A DNA stretch of 64,000 nt from an uncultured Armatimonadota bacterium (GCA_903899015.1 CAIUHP010000068.1:1-64000); one strand, 5' to 3'. Counted from the first letter of the stretch, positions 54,254 through 64,000 are shown. Notes: generated by a model from the sequence alone, not told the origin. Numbers and translations are program-made.

Positions 54254-56359
54254 ATGAAAGCAGAAGATGTCCAGCTGACCAAACTCCTATCTGGTCCGAA
54301 GCAATTCGTGATTCCGGTCTTCCAGAGAGATTACAGTTGGGGGACAAGGCATTGCCTTCAACTCTGGAATGACGTGATTCGAGTCGGCATGAACGAGAAG
54401 GCTAAGGCTCATTTTGTTGGCTCGGTCGTATATATCGCGGCTGAGGATACCAGTGCGACGATTACCAAATGGCTCCTGATCGACGGGCAGCAACGGTTAA
54501 CGACCGTCACGATACTTCTGGCTGCTCTGCGGGCTAAGCTTGTCAAAATGGCGGAGGAAGGGGACCCTGTATGTCCGGAAATGGACCTGCCTGAGCCGGT
54601 TGAGATCGACGATTACTATCTGCGAAATCAACATGCAAAAGGGGATCGTAAGCATAAATTGATGCTGCGGCGTGCCGACCAGGCGACGCTTGAGGCATAT
54701 ATCTCGGGGACCGACTTCCCCGATCACCAATCTGATCGTATCAGGGAAAACTATGTGTTCTTCCGAGACCAGCTGGACGAAGCCGACTTAGAAGTGGTTT
54801 ATCAGGGTATCCGCAAGCTTGTAGTCGTAGACGTTGCGCTCAAGCGTGGGGAAGACGATCCGCAGATGATCTTTGAGAGCCTCAACTCGACGGGCCTCGA
54901 TCTGACACAAGCGGACCTGATTCGTAATTTCGTGCTGATGCGCCAAACCGAGGAGCGTCAGACGGAGTTATACCAAGCCTACTGGCATCCGATTGAAAAG
55001 TCTTTCGGTAGCAGCTACCGCACCCACTTCGACCGATTCATTCAGGACTATCTCAACCTCGAGCTTCGCCTCACTAAGCCAATCGTGTCAGACGAGGTTT
55101 ACACCCGATTCAAGGAGTTCTACGGGGCTCACACTCATGAGTCAGTCGACGATTTCTTGTCAGAGCTCAAGCGCTTTGCAATCTACTATGCGAAATACAA
55201 CCTTGGGATAGAGAAAAATTCGAGCCTGCACTTGGCATTCGAACGGCTGCGAAAAGTGGCAGACATTGCCAGCCCAGTCATGCTTGTTCTGTACGATGCC
55301 TATGACCGATTGAAGTCACTTACCGAGTCTGAGTTTGTAGAGGCGGCGGGACTTCTCGAAAGTTACGTATTGCGCCGTTCAGTTTGCGATCTTCAAACTC
55401 GAAGCCTGGGCGTTATCTTCCTGAGCTTGGCACTCAGAATCAAAAGCGACCAGCCGCTGGAGACTCTCAAAGTCGCGCTTTATCGCCAAGGCGACTCGCG
55501 TCAGTTCCCTTCAGATAGCGAATTCATGGAGAAGCTAGTGACCCGCGAGTTGTACAAGCTTCGCAATTGCGCCTACATCCTTGATCGGCTGGAAAACGAC
55601 AGCAAAGAGAAAATCGACACGACTACGTTTACGGTAGAGCACGTTATGCCTCAAACGAAGAACCTCAATCAAAAATGGGTTGAGATGCTTGGTCAGAACT
55701 GGGCTGAAATCCAAAGGACCTGGCTTCACCGCCTAGGCAACCTGACTTTGACTGGCTATAACTCCTCGTACAGCGACCGTGCGTTTGAGGACAAGAAAAG
55801 CATAAAGGGCGGCTTCAACGAGAGCCCGCTCCGCTTGAACAGTTACATCAAGCAACAATCCGGATGGCTGCCCCAGCAGATGGAAGAGCGAGGGATTTAT
55901 TGGGCTAAGCGGGCGCTAAGCGTTTGGCCCGCCCTCAATGTCGATCCGGTTGCGGTCAAACAAGCCGAGCTTGAAGACCACAAAGCATGGTCGGTCAAGC
56001 ACCCGATAGATGACATTCCGATGGATGCAAATAGCAGGGAACTGTTCAACCAACTTCGCCCCCATCTTCTGGCTTTAGGTGAAGACATTCACGAACTTGG
56101 TCAATCGCGCAGTGTGGTCTACCGGGTTTACGATTTCGTCGTCGAAGTCATCCCGAGAAAGGGTTACCTCTATCTCAATTTGAACTTAGAAATGTCCGAC
56201 CTCGACCCCGTACCCGAGCACGTTGATGACTTAACCATCTTTGCGTTTGTTCGCGACGCTAAGGAACGAGGATCTGTTGGATTCTCGATCTGGAGCGCTG
56301 ATCGACTGCCTGTCGCAATCGAACTCATCAAACGCGCATACGAGCGAGTTACGGAGTAA
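54254..56359 (+). CDS. DUF262/DUF1524 nuclease (GmrSD-like) with DUF5655 tail
   Basis: 701 residues. N-terminal DUF262 domain with IPVFQRDYSW and DGQQRLTT, the ParB-like NTPase site. The DUF1524 HNH nuclease reads VEHVMPQ and later RLGNLTLTGYNSSYSD. The last ~110 residues look like DUF5655. GmrSD enzymes use NTP to cut modified foreign DNA; here the gene is inserted between hsdS and the toxin-antitoxin-like pair. It probably adds a second, modification-dependent barrier to the type I system. Confidence 0.85.
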   Translation: MKAEDVQLTKLLSGPKQFVIPVFQRDYSWGTRHCLQLWNDVIRVGMNEKAKAHFVGSVVYIAAEDTSATITKWLLIDGQQRLTTVTILLAALRAKLVKMAEEGDPVCPEMDLPEPVEIDDYYLRNQHAKGDRKHKLMLRRADQATLEAYISGTDFPDHQSDRIRENYVFFRDQLDEADLEVVYQGIRKLVVVDVALKRGEDDPQMIFESLNSTGLDLTQADLIRNFVLMRQTEERQTELYQAYWHPIEKSFGSSYRTHFDRFIQDYLNLELRLTKPIVSDEVYTRFKEFYGAHTHESVDDFLSELKRFAIYYAKYNLGIEKNSSLHLAFERLRKVADIASPVMLVLYDAYDRLKSLTESEFVEAAGLLESYVLRRSVCDLQTRSLGVIFLSLALRIKSDQPLETLKVALYRQGDSRQFPSDSEFMEKLVTRELYKLRNCAYILDRLENDSKEKIDTTTFTVEHVMPQTKNLNQKWVEMLGQNWAEIQRTWLHRLGNLTLTGYNSSYSDRAFEDKKSIKGGFNESPLRLNSYIKQQSGWLPQQMEERGIYWAKRALSVWPALNVDPVAVKQAELEDHKAWSVKHPIDDIPMDANSRELFNQLRPHLLALGEDIHELGQSRSVVYRVYDFVVEVIPRKGYLYLNLNLEMSDLDPVPEHVDDLTIFAFVRDAKERGSVGFSIWSADRLPVAIELIKRAYERVTE

Positions 56360-56427
56360 GCCGAAACCCGTCCTGTTCAGTTGAACGATCTTGCCCCTTG
56401 GGGAGTCGTAGTATTCTGTGATTGGCG

Positions 56428-57582
56428 ATGTCGCTTCAAGTAACAATCAAACCTGAGGTTTTGCGGTGGGCGAGGGAACGAGTTTCTCTCGCACCTGCTG
56501 AGTTGGCTAGGGGGATGGGTTGGAAGAGCACGACGCTCATTGACCGGTGGGAAGCGACCGGTGAACTGAGCCTGAGCCACCTGGAGCGACTCGCGGTCCG
56601 CACTCATACGCCGGTCGGATATTTCTTCCTACCTGAACCTCCGGTTGATCGCCTTCCGGTCGCAGATTTCCGAACCACCGACGCCGCACCTCAGCTTCGG
56701 CCCAGTCCGGACCTGTTGGAAACGCTTTACACCTGCCAGCAACGCCAAGAGTGGTTTCGAGATTATCTTCTCAGTCAGGACGCCGATCAGCTCCCTTTCG
56801 TGGCTCGATCGCGAGTGACGGACTCGGTATCAGAAGTAGCGAAAGAAATTCGCGGTGTGATTCAATTCGACATTCCCGCTCGGGCACAAATGGCCACGTG
56901 GGAAGCAGCTTTGGCGAGCATGATGGAGGGAACGGAGCAGGCGGGCATTTTGGTGATGCGCAATGGCGTGGTGGGGAATAACTCGCACCGCAAGCTTAAA
57001 GTTGATGAATTCCGAGGGTTTGCTCTTTCAGACCCGTATGCACCTTTGGTCTTCATCAACGCATCGGATGCCAAATCAGCGCAAATGTTTACTCTCGCGC
57101 ATGAACTTGCCCATATCTGGCTTGGGGCAAGCGGGGTTTCGAATTGGCGACTCAATGCCGATCGAGCTGTTGAACGATTCTGCAACGCAGTCGCGGCAGA
57201 GGTCCTGGTTCCGCGCGAGATGTTTGAAGAGGACTGGCAAGTCGAAGCCGAGCCGTTGGCAGAAGCGAGCCGTCTCGCTCGAGGATATAAGACTAGTAGC
57301 TTAGTGATACTGATTCAGGCGCGAGAATTTGGACGTATCACCCAAGAGCAATTCGACATGAGCTACAACGCCGAACTGGCCGCGATCCGGGAAAACAAGG
57401 GGGCTAGTGGTGGGGATTTCTATCGGACTCAAGGAAGTCGGTTAGGTAAGCGATTTGCGCGGGCCGTCGTTGCGAGCGCGATGGAGGGGCACCTACCTTA
57501 CACCGAAGCCTTTGAGTTGTTGGGTGTGAGGAAATCGGAGACTTTTAACAAGTTAGCAAGGACGTTAGAGGTCACAAGCTGA
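56428..57582 (+). CDS. XRE-type ImmA/IrrE metallopeptidase, antitoxin-like
   Basis: 384 residues from ATG 56428 (a TTG 6 bases upstream is less likely). An N-terminal helix-turn-helix (PAELARGMGWKSTTLIDRWE) is followed by a ImmA/IrrE zinc peptidase with the site HELAHIWLG. Such proteins pair with DUF4411 PIN toxins as regulators or antitoxins. Its stop lies 1 base before the toxin start. Confidence 0.88.
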   Translation: MSLQVTIKPEVLRWARERVSLAPAELARGMGWKSTTLIDRWEATGELSLSHLERLAVRTHTPVGYFFLPEPPVDRLPVADFRTTDAAPQLRPSPDLLETLYTCQQRQEWFRDYLLSQDADQLPFVARSRVTDSVSEVAKEIRGVIQFDIPARAQMATWEAALASMMEGTEQAGILVMRNGVVGNNSHRKLKVDEFRGFALSDPYAPLVFINASDAKSAQMFTLAHELAHIWLGASGVSNWRLNADRAVERFCNAVAAEVLVPREMFEEDWQVEAEPLAEASRLARGYKTSSLVILIQAREFGRITQEQFDMSYNAELAAIRENKGASGGDFYRTQGSRLGKRFARAVVASAMEGHLPYTEAFELLGVRKSETFNKLARTLEVTS

Positions 57583-57583
57583 C

Positions 57584-58072
57584 ATGGCGTACTTGCTCGA
57601 TACGAACACTTTTATCGAGTCAAAGAACCAATTCTATCGATTCGCTGTTTGTCCGGGTTTCTGGGATTGGATCACTTTAGCTGCGGCAGAAGGCCGTGTG
57701 TTGAGCCTCGATAAGGTTCGCGATGAGTTGTTTGTAGTCGAGGACGATCTATCAAATTGGGCTAGTGGGTTACCTCCGACTTTCTTTAAGTCAGTTGACG
57801 CCAAAACCGTCCAGGCTGCGGGTGCAATAAGCGAGTGGACGCTTGGCAAAGCCTATCGACCAGCAGCAGTCCAAACGTTTTTTGACAGTGCAGACTATTG
57901 GTTAATTGCTTTTGCTCTCGCCCACAACCATGTCCTTGTAACCAGAGAACTTCCCAGTCCTGAGTCCAAGAGAGTGATTAAAATCCCCGATGTTTGCGTA
58001 GGGCTCGGGGTGAAATTCAAGTCGCCTTTTGACATGTTGACTGAAGAAGGGGCTGAGTTCGTTCTACAATAG
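57584..58072 (+). CDS. DUF4411 PIN-domain toxin-like protein
   Basis: 162 residues. The PIN start LLDTNTFIESKN, the Asp/Glu of LDKVRDEL, the DSADYWLIAFAL segment and VTRELPSPESK fit DUF4411 RNases of the PIN class. It would cleave RNA unless held by the preceding ImmA/IrrE partner. It stands between that gene and hsdR. Confidence 0.85.
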   Translation: MAYLLDTNTFIESKNQFYRFAVCPGFWDWITLAAAEGRVLSLDKVRDELFVVEDDLSNWASGLPPTFFKSVDAKTVQAAGAISEWTLGKAYRPAAVQTFFDSADYWLIAFALAHNHVLVTRELPSPESKRVIKIPDVCVGLGVKFKSPFDMLTEEGAEFVLQ

Positions 58073-58095
58073 CTTTACGTCTGCGGTAATGCTGT

Positions 58096-61000
58096 ATGCA
58101 AAACGACTTCTCTGAGAGCCTGTTAGTAGAGCAGCCCGCGATTGAGTTGCTGGGCGAGCTTGGGTGGCAGTCGTTTTCAGCCTTAAATGAGACGTTTGGC
58201 GAAGGTAGCACGCTTGGTCGCCAGGTTCGCGGCGAAGTTGTTTTGATAACACGACTTCGAGCATCCCTCATTAGCCTGAATCCTGCATTGCCCGAATCGG
58301 CGATTACCTCTGCGATTGACGAGATCACCCGTGACCGTACCGGTATGAGTCCGGTTGGGGCCAACCGAGAGGTTTACCAACTGCTCAAGGACGGAGTCCT
58401 TGTCTCACCGCCAGACCCAATTCACGGCGGACAGAAAAACGAACGGGTCCGAGTCATCGATTGGGTGGAAGTCGGCAATAACGACTTCTTGGCGGTGAGC
58501 CAGCTAAAGATTCAAGGTCCGATGTATGCGTGCATTCCGGACCTTATCGGTTTTGTGAATGGCTTGCCGCAGGTTGTCTTCGAGTTCAAAAAGCCGGGAG
58601 TCAGCGACCGGGTTGCGTTCGATGAAAACCTCACCAGCTACAAGCACGGGATGAACGGGGTTCCCGCCCTGTTCGCTTACAACGCTTTCCTCATTACCAG
58701 CAACGGCACCGAGAGCCACATCGGGTCTTTGACCGCCGATTGGGAGCGATTCTTTGAGTGGAAGCGGATTGAACGCGAGGACGAGCCGCGCCGAGTTTCG
58801 CTAGAGGTCGTGATTCGGGGCGCTTGCCAACGTGAGCGGTTGCTCGACTTGGTGGAGAATTTCACTCTCTTCACCGAGGTTTCGGACGGTACTGCAAAGA
58901 TCGTCGGACAGAATCACCAGTTTTTGGGCGTTAATAACGCGATTCTGGCTTCGATGAAGGCTCGGGAGACTTCGACAGGGCAAGGCGGTGTTTTCTGGCA
59001 CACGCAGGGCTCGGGAAAGAGTTTCTCGATGGTCTTCTTCGCCCAAAAGATCATGCGCAAGATTCCGGGCAACTGGACCTTTGTCGTAATCACCGACCGA
59101 GTGGAGCTGGACGACCAGATCGCCAAGACTTTCAAGGCCTGCGGCGCGGTTAGCGATGCCGAAAGCAAAGAGTGCCATGCCCGAAGCGGCGCGCATCTCG
59201 CCGAACTGCTCGCGGGCAACCATCGATACGTTTTCACACTGATTCATAAGTTCACGACTTCAGAAGAGCTATGCAACCGAGAAGATGTGATCGTGCTTGT
59301 GGACGAAGCGCATCGGAGTCAGTACGACACGATGGCGATGAACATGCGGGTGGCCTTGCCGAACGCGACATTTGTCGCGTTTACGGGTACGCCTCTCATC
59401 GTCGGCGAGGAGCGCACCCGAGAGATTTTTGGAGACTACGTCTCGATCTACGATTTCCGCCAGTCGGTGGAAGACCACGCAACCGTTCCGCTTTTCTACG
59501 AGAACCGGACTCCCGAGCTTCACCTGGATAACCTTCAACTCAATGAAGACATTTACGACGTGGTGGAAGCGGCTGGTCTCGACGAGGATGCCGAAGATCG
59601 GCTCGAAAAGCTGTTAGGCAAGCAGTATCACCTCATCACCCGTGATGATCGCCTGGAAACAGTAGCGAAGGATATCGTGCAGCACTTCCTTGGCCGAGGT
59701 TTCATGGGTAAGGCGATGGTCGTCTCGATCGACAAAGCAACCGCGTTGAGGATGTACGACAAGGTTCAGAAGTATTGGCTCGAAGAGTTTCACCGGGTAG
59801 AGCGAGATTTGGCAAAGAACAAGCTGCCTGAGACCGAGCTTGCCGAACTAAGGACAAGGCACAAGATTCTTGATTCAACAGATATGGCGGTCATTGTCTC
59901 GCCTGGTCAGAACGAGATCGAGCAGATGGCAGCAAAAGGATTGAACATCCTCCAGCATCGCGAGCGGATGAACAAAGAGGCGCTCGATGAAAAATTCAAG
60001 AAACCAGGAGACCCTCTCAGACTGGTATTTGTCTGCGCAATGTGGCTGACCGGATTTGATGCTCAGTCTTGCTCAACAGTTTATCTGGATAAGCCGATGC
60101 GGAATCACACCCTGATGCAGACAATTGCCCGAGCCAACCGGGTTTTCCCCGGCAAGTACAGCGGCGTGATTGTTGACTACGCGAACGTTTTCCTCTCGCT
60201 AGAGAAAGCGCTCTCGATTTACGGACAGGGCTCGGCGGGAAGCTCTCCGGTTCAGGATAAGTCGAAGCTGGCGGATGAACTTCGAGAAGCGATGACGGAA
60301 GCTACTGCTTTCTGCCTGGTGCGAGAGGTTGATTTGGCCGCGATTGAGGCTTTGCCACTAGGTGGCATGGCTCGCTTGAACAAGGTTGCCGACGCGGTGG
60401 AAGCCCTAATCGGACCCGAATCGGTGCGAAAGGAATTCCAAGCCCACGTTCGGCTAATTGTGACGCTTTATCGAGCCGTGAAGCCTCATCCAGCAGCAAT
60501 TGAGTTTGTGTCTCGCGTGTCGGCACTAAGTGTGATTGCAGATGAGATCAAACGGCGAATGACGCCGAACCCAATGAGCCTTGACACGGTGCTGGCAAAC
60601 ATCGACAAGGTGCTCGACAACTCCATCCACGGCGGTCCGCAGATCGCGCGCGATATTCCAAAGATTGACCTGTCGAAAATCGACTTCGAGGCCCTGAAAG
60701 CCAAGTTTAACAAGACTGAGCACAAGCAAACAGAAATCGAGATTCTCAAGGCCGCCATTCGGGCACAGCTCGACAAGCTCGTGATGCTGAACAAGACACG
60801 CATCGATTTCCTTGAAAAATTCGAGGCGCTGATTGAAGCCTATAACACCGGAGCGGCAAACATCGAACAACTCTTTGCTGATCTTGTTGACTTCACAAAG
60901 AACCTGAGCGTTGAAGAGCAACGTCACGTTCGAGAGCAGATGACGGAAGAAGAGTTGGTCGTCTTTGACATCCTAACTCGACCGGCCCCTGACCTCTCGG

Positions 61001-61254
61001 AAGAGGAGCAGAAAGAAGTCAAGAAAGTCGCTCGTGAGATGCTTACGAAGTTGAAATCGATCTTGGTTGTGGACTGGAGGTCGAAACGGGGCGCGGTTTC
61101 TAAAGTTCAACTTACGATTCAAGACACGCTCGACGCAGGGCTTCCTCAGAAATACACCCCCGATATCTACAAGAGCAAATGCGACGCGGTTTTCGACCAT
61201 TTCTACGACAAGTACGCCCAAGCGAACGACAGTGTTTATCGCCAAGCGGGTTAA
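58096..61254 (+). CDS. hsdR: Type I restriction endonuclease subunit R
   Basis: 1052 residues. The N-terminal PD-(D/E)xK nuclease has DLIGFVNGLPQVVFEFKK; the SF2 translocase has Walker A HTQGSGKS, DEAHRSQYD, FTGTP and QTIARANR. HsdR joins HsdM2S to pull DNA and cut unmodified DNA away from the site. The gene is separated from hsdM-hsdS by three accessory genes. Complete and apparently functional. Confidence 0.95.
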   Translation: MQNDFSESLLVEQPAIELLGELGWQSFSALNETFGEGSTLGRQVRGEVVLITRLRASLISLNPALPESAITSAIDEITRDRTGMSPVGANREVYQLLKDGVLVSPPDPIHGGQKNERVRVIDWVEVGNNDFLAVSQLKIQGPMYACIPDLIGFVNGLPQVVFEFKKPGVSDRVAFDENLTSYKHGMNGVPALFAYNAFLITSNGTESHIGSLTADWERFFEWKRIEREDEPRRVSLEVVIRGACQRERLLDLVENFTLFTEVSDGTAKIVGQNHQFLGVNNAILASMKARETSTGQGGVFWHTQGSGKSFSMVFFAQKIMRKIPGNWTFVVITDRVELDDQIAKTFKACGAVSDAESKECHARSGAHLAELLAGNHRYVFTLIHKFTTSEELCNREDVIVLVDEAHRSQYDTMAMNMRVALPNATFVAFTGTPLIVGEERTREIFGDYVSIYDFRQSVEDHATVPLFYENRTPELHLDNLQLNEDIYDVVEAAGLDEDAEDRLEKLLGKQYHLITRDDRLETVAKDIVQHFLGRGFMGKAMVVSIDKATALRMYDKVQKYWLEEFHRVERDLAKNKLPETELAELRTRHKILDSTDMAVIVSPGQNEIEQMAAKGLNILQHRERMNKEALDEKFKKPGDPLRLVFVCAMWLTGFDAQSCSTVYLDKPMRNHTLMQTIARANRVFPGKYSGVIVDYANVFLSLEKALSIYGQGSAGSSPVQDKSKLADELREAMTEATAFCLVREVDLAAIEALPLGGMARLNKVADAVEALIGPESVRKEFQAHVRLIVTLYRAVKPHPAAIEFVSRVSALSVIADEIKRRMTPNPMSLDTVLANIDKVLDNSIHGGPQIARDIPKIDLSKIDFEALKAKFNKTEHKQTEIEILKAAIRAQLDKLVMLNKTRIDFLEKFEALIEAYNTGAANIEQLFADLVDFTKNLSVEEQRHVREQMTEEELVVFDILTRPAPDLSEEEQKEVKKVAREMLTKLKSILVVDWRSKRGAVSKVQLTIQDTLDAGLPQKYTPDIYKSKCDAVFDHFYDKYAQANDSVYRQAG

Positions 61255-61297
61255 TTTCCGCCACTTTCAGGCGCTCCTTTCGTAGAAGTCAGTCGCG

Positions 61298-62731
61298 ATG
61301 AGTGTTTCCTACAAAAGGTCAATTTGTTGGGTTCGGCGAGATTTACGTCTGTTCGATCACACCGCATTAGCCGAAGCAACCTACCGATCCCATGAGGTCT
61401 TCGTGGTTTTCGTTTTTGACCCCACAATCTTAGATCTACTTGAAGATCGAGCTCACTTGAGAGTTTCCTTTATCCATCGTTCGCTTCAGGAGATGGATCG
61501 AAAGTTGCGAGAACAAGGGTCGCGACTTTGGGTGCTGCTTGGAAATCCGGCAACCGTCATTCCTCAGTTCGCGAAAGAAATTCAGGCGGAAGCGGTTTTT
61601 GCGTCACGTGACTATGAGCCTTTTGCTCGTAGGCGAGATTTAACGGTCCAAGAGAATCTCAAGTTGGCTGGCATCGAATTCCTCGATTTTAAAGATCAAA
61701 TTACTTTCGACCCGCACGAATTAGCGACTGCAGAAGGAAATCCATTTCGCGTTTTTACACCGTTTAGAAAGGCCTGGGAAAAGCTATTCATTGCCGATCG
61801 AGATGCCGCTGAAGCGGTTTCGGACTTGAACAAGCTTGCCCGGGACGACGAATCCATCGACTACCCAATGCCTAGCCTCAAAGATTTAGGATTCCAAGAG
61901 GTGGAACTTTGGCTTGAGCCAGGAGAAGACGCAGGGCGTAAGCGGTTGGCTAATTTTGCTTCGAAGCTTGCGGACTACAAGGCGAAACGCGATTTCCCAG
62001 CGCTGGATCAAACGAGCACACTCTCGGTCGATTTCCGATTTGGTACCGTTTCGATTCGTGAAGCCATTCGCCTGACGCTTGAACATCCAAGCGAAGGGGC
62101 GGATAGCTGGCGAAGTGAACTCATTTGGCGCGAGTTCTATCAGCACATTCTGTTTCACTACCCAGATGTCGTTGACCAAACGTTTCAGCCTCAATATCGC
62201 GATATCGAATATCCTGGCTCAAAAGAAGATTTTGAGGCTTGGAGCGAGGGAAGAACCGGATTCCCAATCGTCGATGCTGCGATGCGCTGCTTAAACGCCA
62301 CCGGATGGATGCACAACCGATTGCGGATGGTGGTGGCATCATTTCTCACCAAGGATTTACTCGTTGACTATCGTTGGGGCGAAGCCTATTTTCAGCGAAA
62401 ACTGCTTGATTTTGATTTAGCTTCCAATAACGGTGGGTGGCAATGGTCAGCTTCAACTGGGGCCGATCCTCAACCTTACTTTCGAATTTTCAATCCAATA
62501 TCACAGAGCGCGAAATTTGATTCAGAAGGGAATTTTATCCGCCGGTGGGTTCCGGAGCTTGCGGACCTTGAAGCACCTTCGATCTATTTTCCAGCGCTCG
62601 CGGCAGAATTTGACTTGCTCACCGCAAGCGTTGAGTTGGGGAAGACTTACCCTCACCCAATCGTGGATCATGCGATTCAGAGAGATCGGGCGATTGCTTT
62701 GCTGTCCAAAAAGCCGATTACCGAGTCTTGA
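61298..62731 (+). CDS. phrB: Deoxyribodipyrimidine photolyase
   Basis: 477 residues. The N-terminal antenna domain starts CWVRRDLRLFDHTALAEA; the C-terminal FAD domain has WRSELIWREFYQHILF and GGWQWSASTGADPQPYFRIFNP, the signature of class I CPD photolyases. It repairs cyclobutane dimers with blue light. Its end overlaps the convergent deacetylase by 14 bases. It lies just after the restriction locus. Confidence 0.94.
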   Translation: MSVSYKRSICWVRRDLRLFDHTALAEATYRSHEVFVVFVFDPTILDLLEDRAHLRVSFIHRSLQEMDRKLREQGSRLWVLLGNPATVIPQFAKEIQAEAVFASRDYEPFARRRDLTVQENLKLAGIEFLDFKDQITFDPHELATAEGNPFRVFTPFRKAWEKLFIADRDAAEAVSDLNKLARDDESIDYPMPSLKDLGFQEVELWLEPGEDAGRKRLANFASKLADYKAKRDFPALDQTSTLSVDFRFGTVSIREAIRLTLEHPSEGADSWRSELIWREFYQHILFHYPDVVDQTFQPQYRDIEYPGSKEDFEAWSEGRTGFPIVDAAMRCLNATGWMHNRLRMVVASFLTKDLLVDYRWGEAYFQRKLLDFDLASNNGGWQWSASTGADPQPYFRIFNPISQSAKFDSEGNFIRRWVPELADLEAPSIYFPALAAEFDLLTASVELGKTYPHPIVDHAIQRDRAIALLSKKPITES

Positions 62732-63413
62732 GCCGCTTGAGCAGTGGTTTGACTTTCAATTTGTAGAGCAGCATGGGAAGCGTGTCACTGTAGGCCACGA
62801 CGATTCGAGGTAGTTCGAGTCTCTTGTCGATGTCTTGAGAGATACGCTTGCCGAGAATGACGGCCGTTTTGTATCCAACCAGCCCGACTTGCTCGACGGC
62901 ACTCGCATTGTAGCTACCGTAGGGGTAACAGAACGATAGCGGTTGAATGCCTTCGGACAAGAGTCGTTCGTGGGCAGATCGGACTTCTTGAAGTTGAACC
63001 GATGCAGTGGCCCGATCTAAGTGAATGTGGTTGGCAGTGTGGTTGCCTATTTCATGGCCTCCGCTTTGGACGGAGCGCAAAACATCCCAATTTGCGAGGG
63101 GCCGGGCCAAGTTGGCGTCCCAAGCTGATGTGCCGCCAACTCGATTGCTTACGGCATAAAAAGTGGCTTTGCCGCCGACCTCGTCAAAAATTTGAGGCGC
63201 ATGAAACATTGTGGATTCATAGGCGTCATCAAAGGTGAAGCAGACAATTCCTGGTTTCCAAGGGGAAGAAAGGTCGCCAACTCGAAGAAAATCAAATTTC
63301 TTTCGAGAAAAAAATCGAACGTGAGAACGCAGTCTAGAGGGCTCAATATTAAGCCTTCGACCCTCTTCTGAGGCCGATCCGACCTTATGGTAGCAAAGAA
63401 TCGTAGCTTCCAT
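62718..63413 (-). CDS. Polysaccharide deacetylase (NodB-like)
   Basis: 231 residues with no signal peptide. NodB motifs: CYHKVG at the start, FTFDDAYEST with the catalytic Asp pair, and the metal ligands in HEIGNHTANHIHLD; FCYPYGSYN follows. It removes acetyl groups from a glycan or peptidoglycan. No polysaccharide-synthesis genes are near. Confidence 0.88.
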   Translation of the reverse strand: MEATILCYHKVGSASEEGRRLNIEPSRLRSHVRFFSRKKFDFLRVGDLSSPWKPGIVCFTFDDAYESTMFHAPQIFDEVGGKATFYAVSNRVGGTSAWDANLARPLANWDVLRSVQSGGHEIGNHTANHIHLDRATASVQLQEVRSAHERLLSEGIQPLSFCYPYGSYNASAVEQVGLVGYKTAVILGKRISQDIDKRLELPRIVVAYSDTLPMLLYKLKVKPLLKRLKTR

Positions 63414-63547
63414 GACATTTAGCGTGACAACGAAGGTCTTTCGCGCGTCCGAAGTATGGCCGAACTGCTGGTAGACAAACCTCAGGCGGCGTGACTAAAA
63501 TGGTTTGGAATCCAGAGTTTGTTCTGGAGGTGGAGACACAAGCACAC

Positions 63548-64000
63548 ATGCAGAAGATGCTCTCTTTAGCCGTCGGCTTTTCAGCGCTTATTATTTCAAG
63601 CGTTGCATCAGCACAATTCGACGGGCCAGCCCCCCTAGCGTGGCGCTGGCAACAATCGTCAACCTCAGCTCCCGGAGGCTCTCCGCTTGTTGTGGACAAC
63701 ACGATCTATCAGTCTTTGGGAGGACGTGTCTTCTCGTTGGACAAGGACTCCGCCAATCTTAAGTGGCGATTCCCGGCCTTAGATCCAGTGGATGGAGTTT
63801 TCCGATCAACCCCCGTGCTCCTTGGCGGAACATTGGTTGTTGCGGCTGACAATAAACTCATTTATGGCGTCGATCCCAAAACGGGCCAGTTAAAGTGGAG
63901 CCATCCGACTCCGAGCCCTGTTTATGGACAGCCGGTAGCTGTCGGGCAGTTCATCGTTTTCGCCTTAAGTGAGAACCAGCTGCTCGCAATCAAGCCGGAA
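63548..64000 (+). CDS. Exported PQQ-like beta-propeller protein (5' part)
   Basis: 151 codons are open to the window edge. A signal peptide (MLSLAVGFSALIISSVASA) precedes beta-propeller blades with the repeated motif LVVDNTIYQSLGGRVFSLD and LVVAADNKLIYGVDPKTG, typical of PQQ-binding-like or outer-membrane assembly WD-type repeats. The 3' part is outside. The ATG at 63548 or one three codons later could start it; TGGAGG lies about 15 bases upstream. Confidence 0.85.
   Translation, partial: MQKMLSLAVGFSALIISSVASAQFDGPAPLAWRWQQSSTSAPGGSPLVVDNTIYQSLGGRVFSLDKDSANLKWRFPALDPVDGVFRSTPVLLGGTLVVAADNKLIYGVDPKTGQLKWSHPTPSPVYGQPVAVGQFIVFALSENQLLAIKPE

Overview
The window looks like chromosome of an Armatimonadota bacterium, most likely class Fimbriimonadia. 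Reasons: GC near 50 percent, two prepilin-leader proteins of the kind multiplied in that phylum, a GntR-HTH/LacI-type sugar regulator, several secreted glycoside hydrolases, and an outer membrane (LptD-like barrel). This placement is an inference from gene content; no rRNA gene is present.

Layout. 1-7 kb: plus-strand surface genes (tail of an unknown gene, a 939-aa exported protein with a FlgD-like Ig end, an invasin-type Ig domain fused to an LptD-like barrel, an exported unknown). 7-19 kb: housekeeping and transport (nadB behind a DUF5060-type glycoside hydrolase, SulP transporter, DUF3352 protein, M28 peptidase, GNAT, gap, MFS). 19-24 kb: minus-strand ribosomal operon rpmJ-rpsM-rpsK-rpoA-rplQ-truA-rplM-rpsI, without rpsD. 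24-33 kb: GNAT, TlpA-like lipoprotein, aldo/keto reductase, GH5, a TPR/PAS hybrid histidine kinase, an ABC-2 exporter, and a right-handed beta-helix protein.

32.7-42.1 kb holds the most unusual block. Three flavin-dependent halogenase paralogues (A, B, C) and a TPR-sulfotransferase form one tight minus-strand operon. All three enzymes keep the GxGxxG, WxWxIP and FxxPxxSxG signatures. Upstream, in the same direction, lie a GntR/LacI-type regulator, a prepilin-like protein and a small lipoprotein. No NRPS, PKS, carrier protein or flavin reductase is nearby, so the substrate is unknown.

42.4-48.9 kb: tRNA-Ile(GAU) with its terminator, a second prepilin-like gene, a GH78-like protein with an altered active-site motif, and two damaged genes: a vapBC pair whose toxin has a one-base frameshift, and a glycosyltransferase cut by an in-frame TAA. 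49-61.3 kb is a defence island: a GIY-YIG-like/DUF6884-like fusion, an exported unknown, and a type I restriction-modification system (hsdM, hsdS, hsdR) with a DUF262/DUF1524 nuclease and an ImmA-IrrE/DUF4411 toxin-antitoxin-like pair between hsdS and hsdR. The window ends with a photolyase, a polysaccharide deacetylase and the start of a PQQ-type beta-propeller gene. No rRNA, CRISPR array, insertion sequence, integrase or replication origin was seen.
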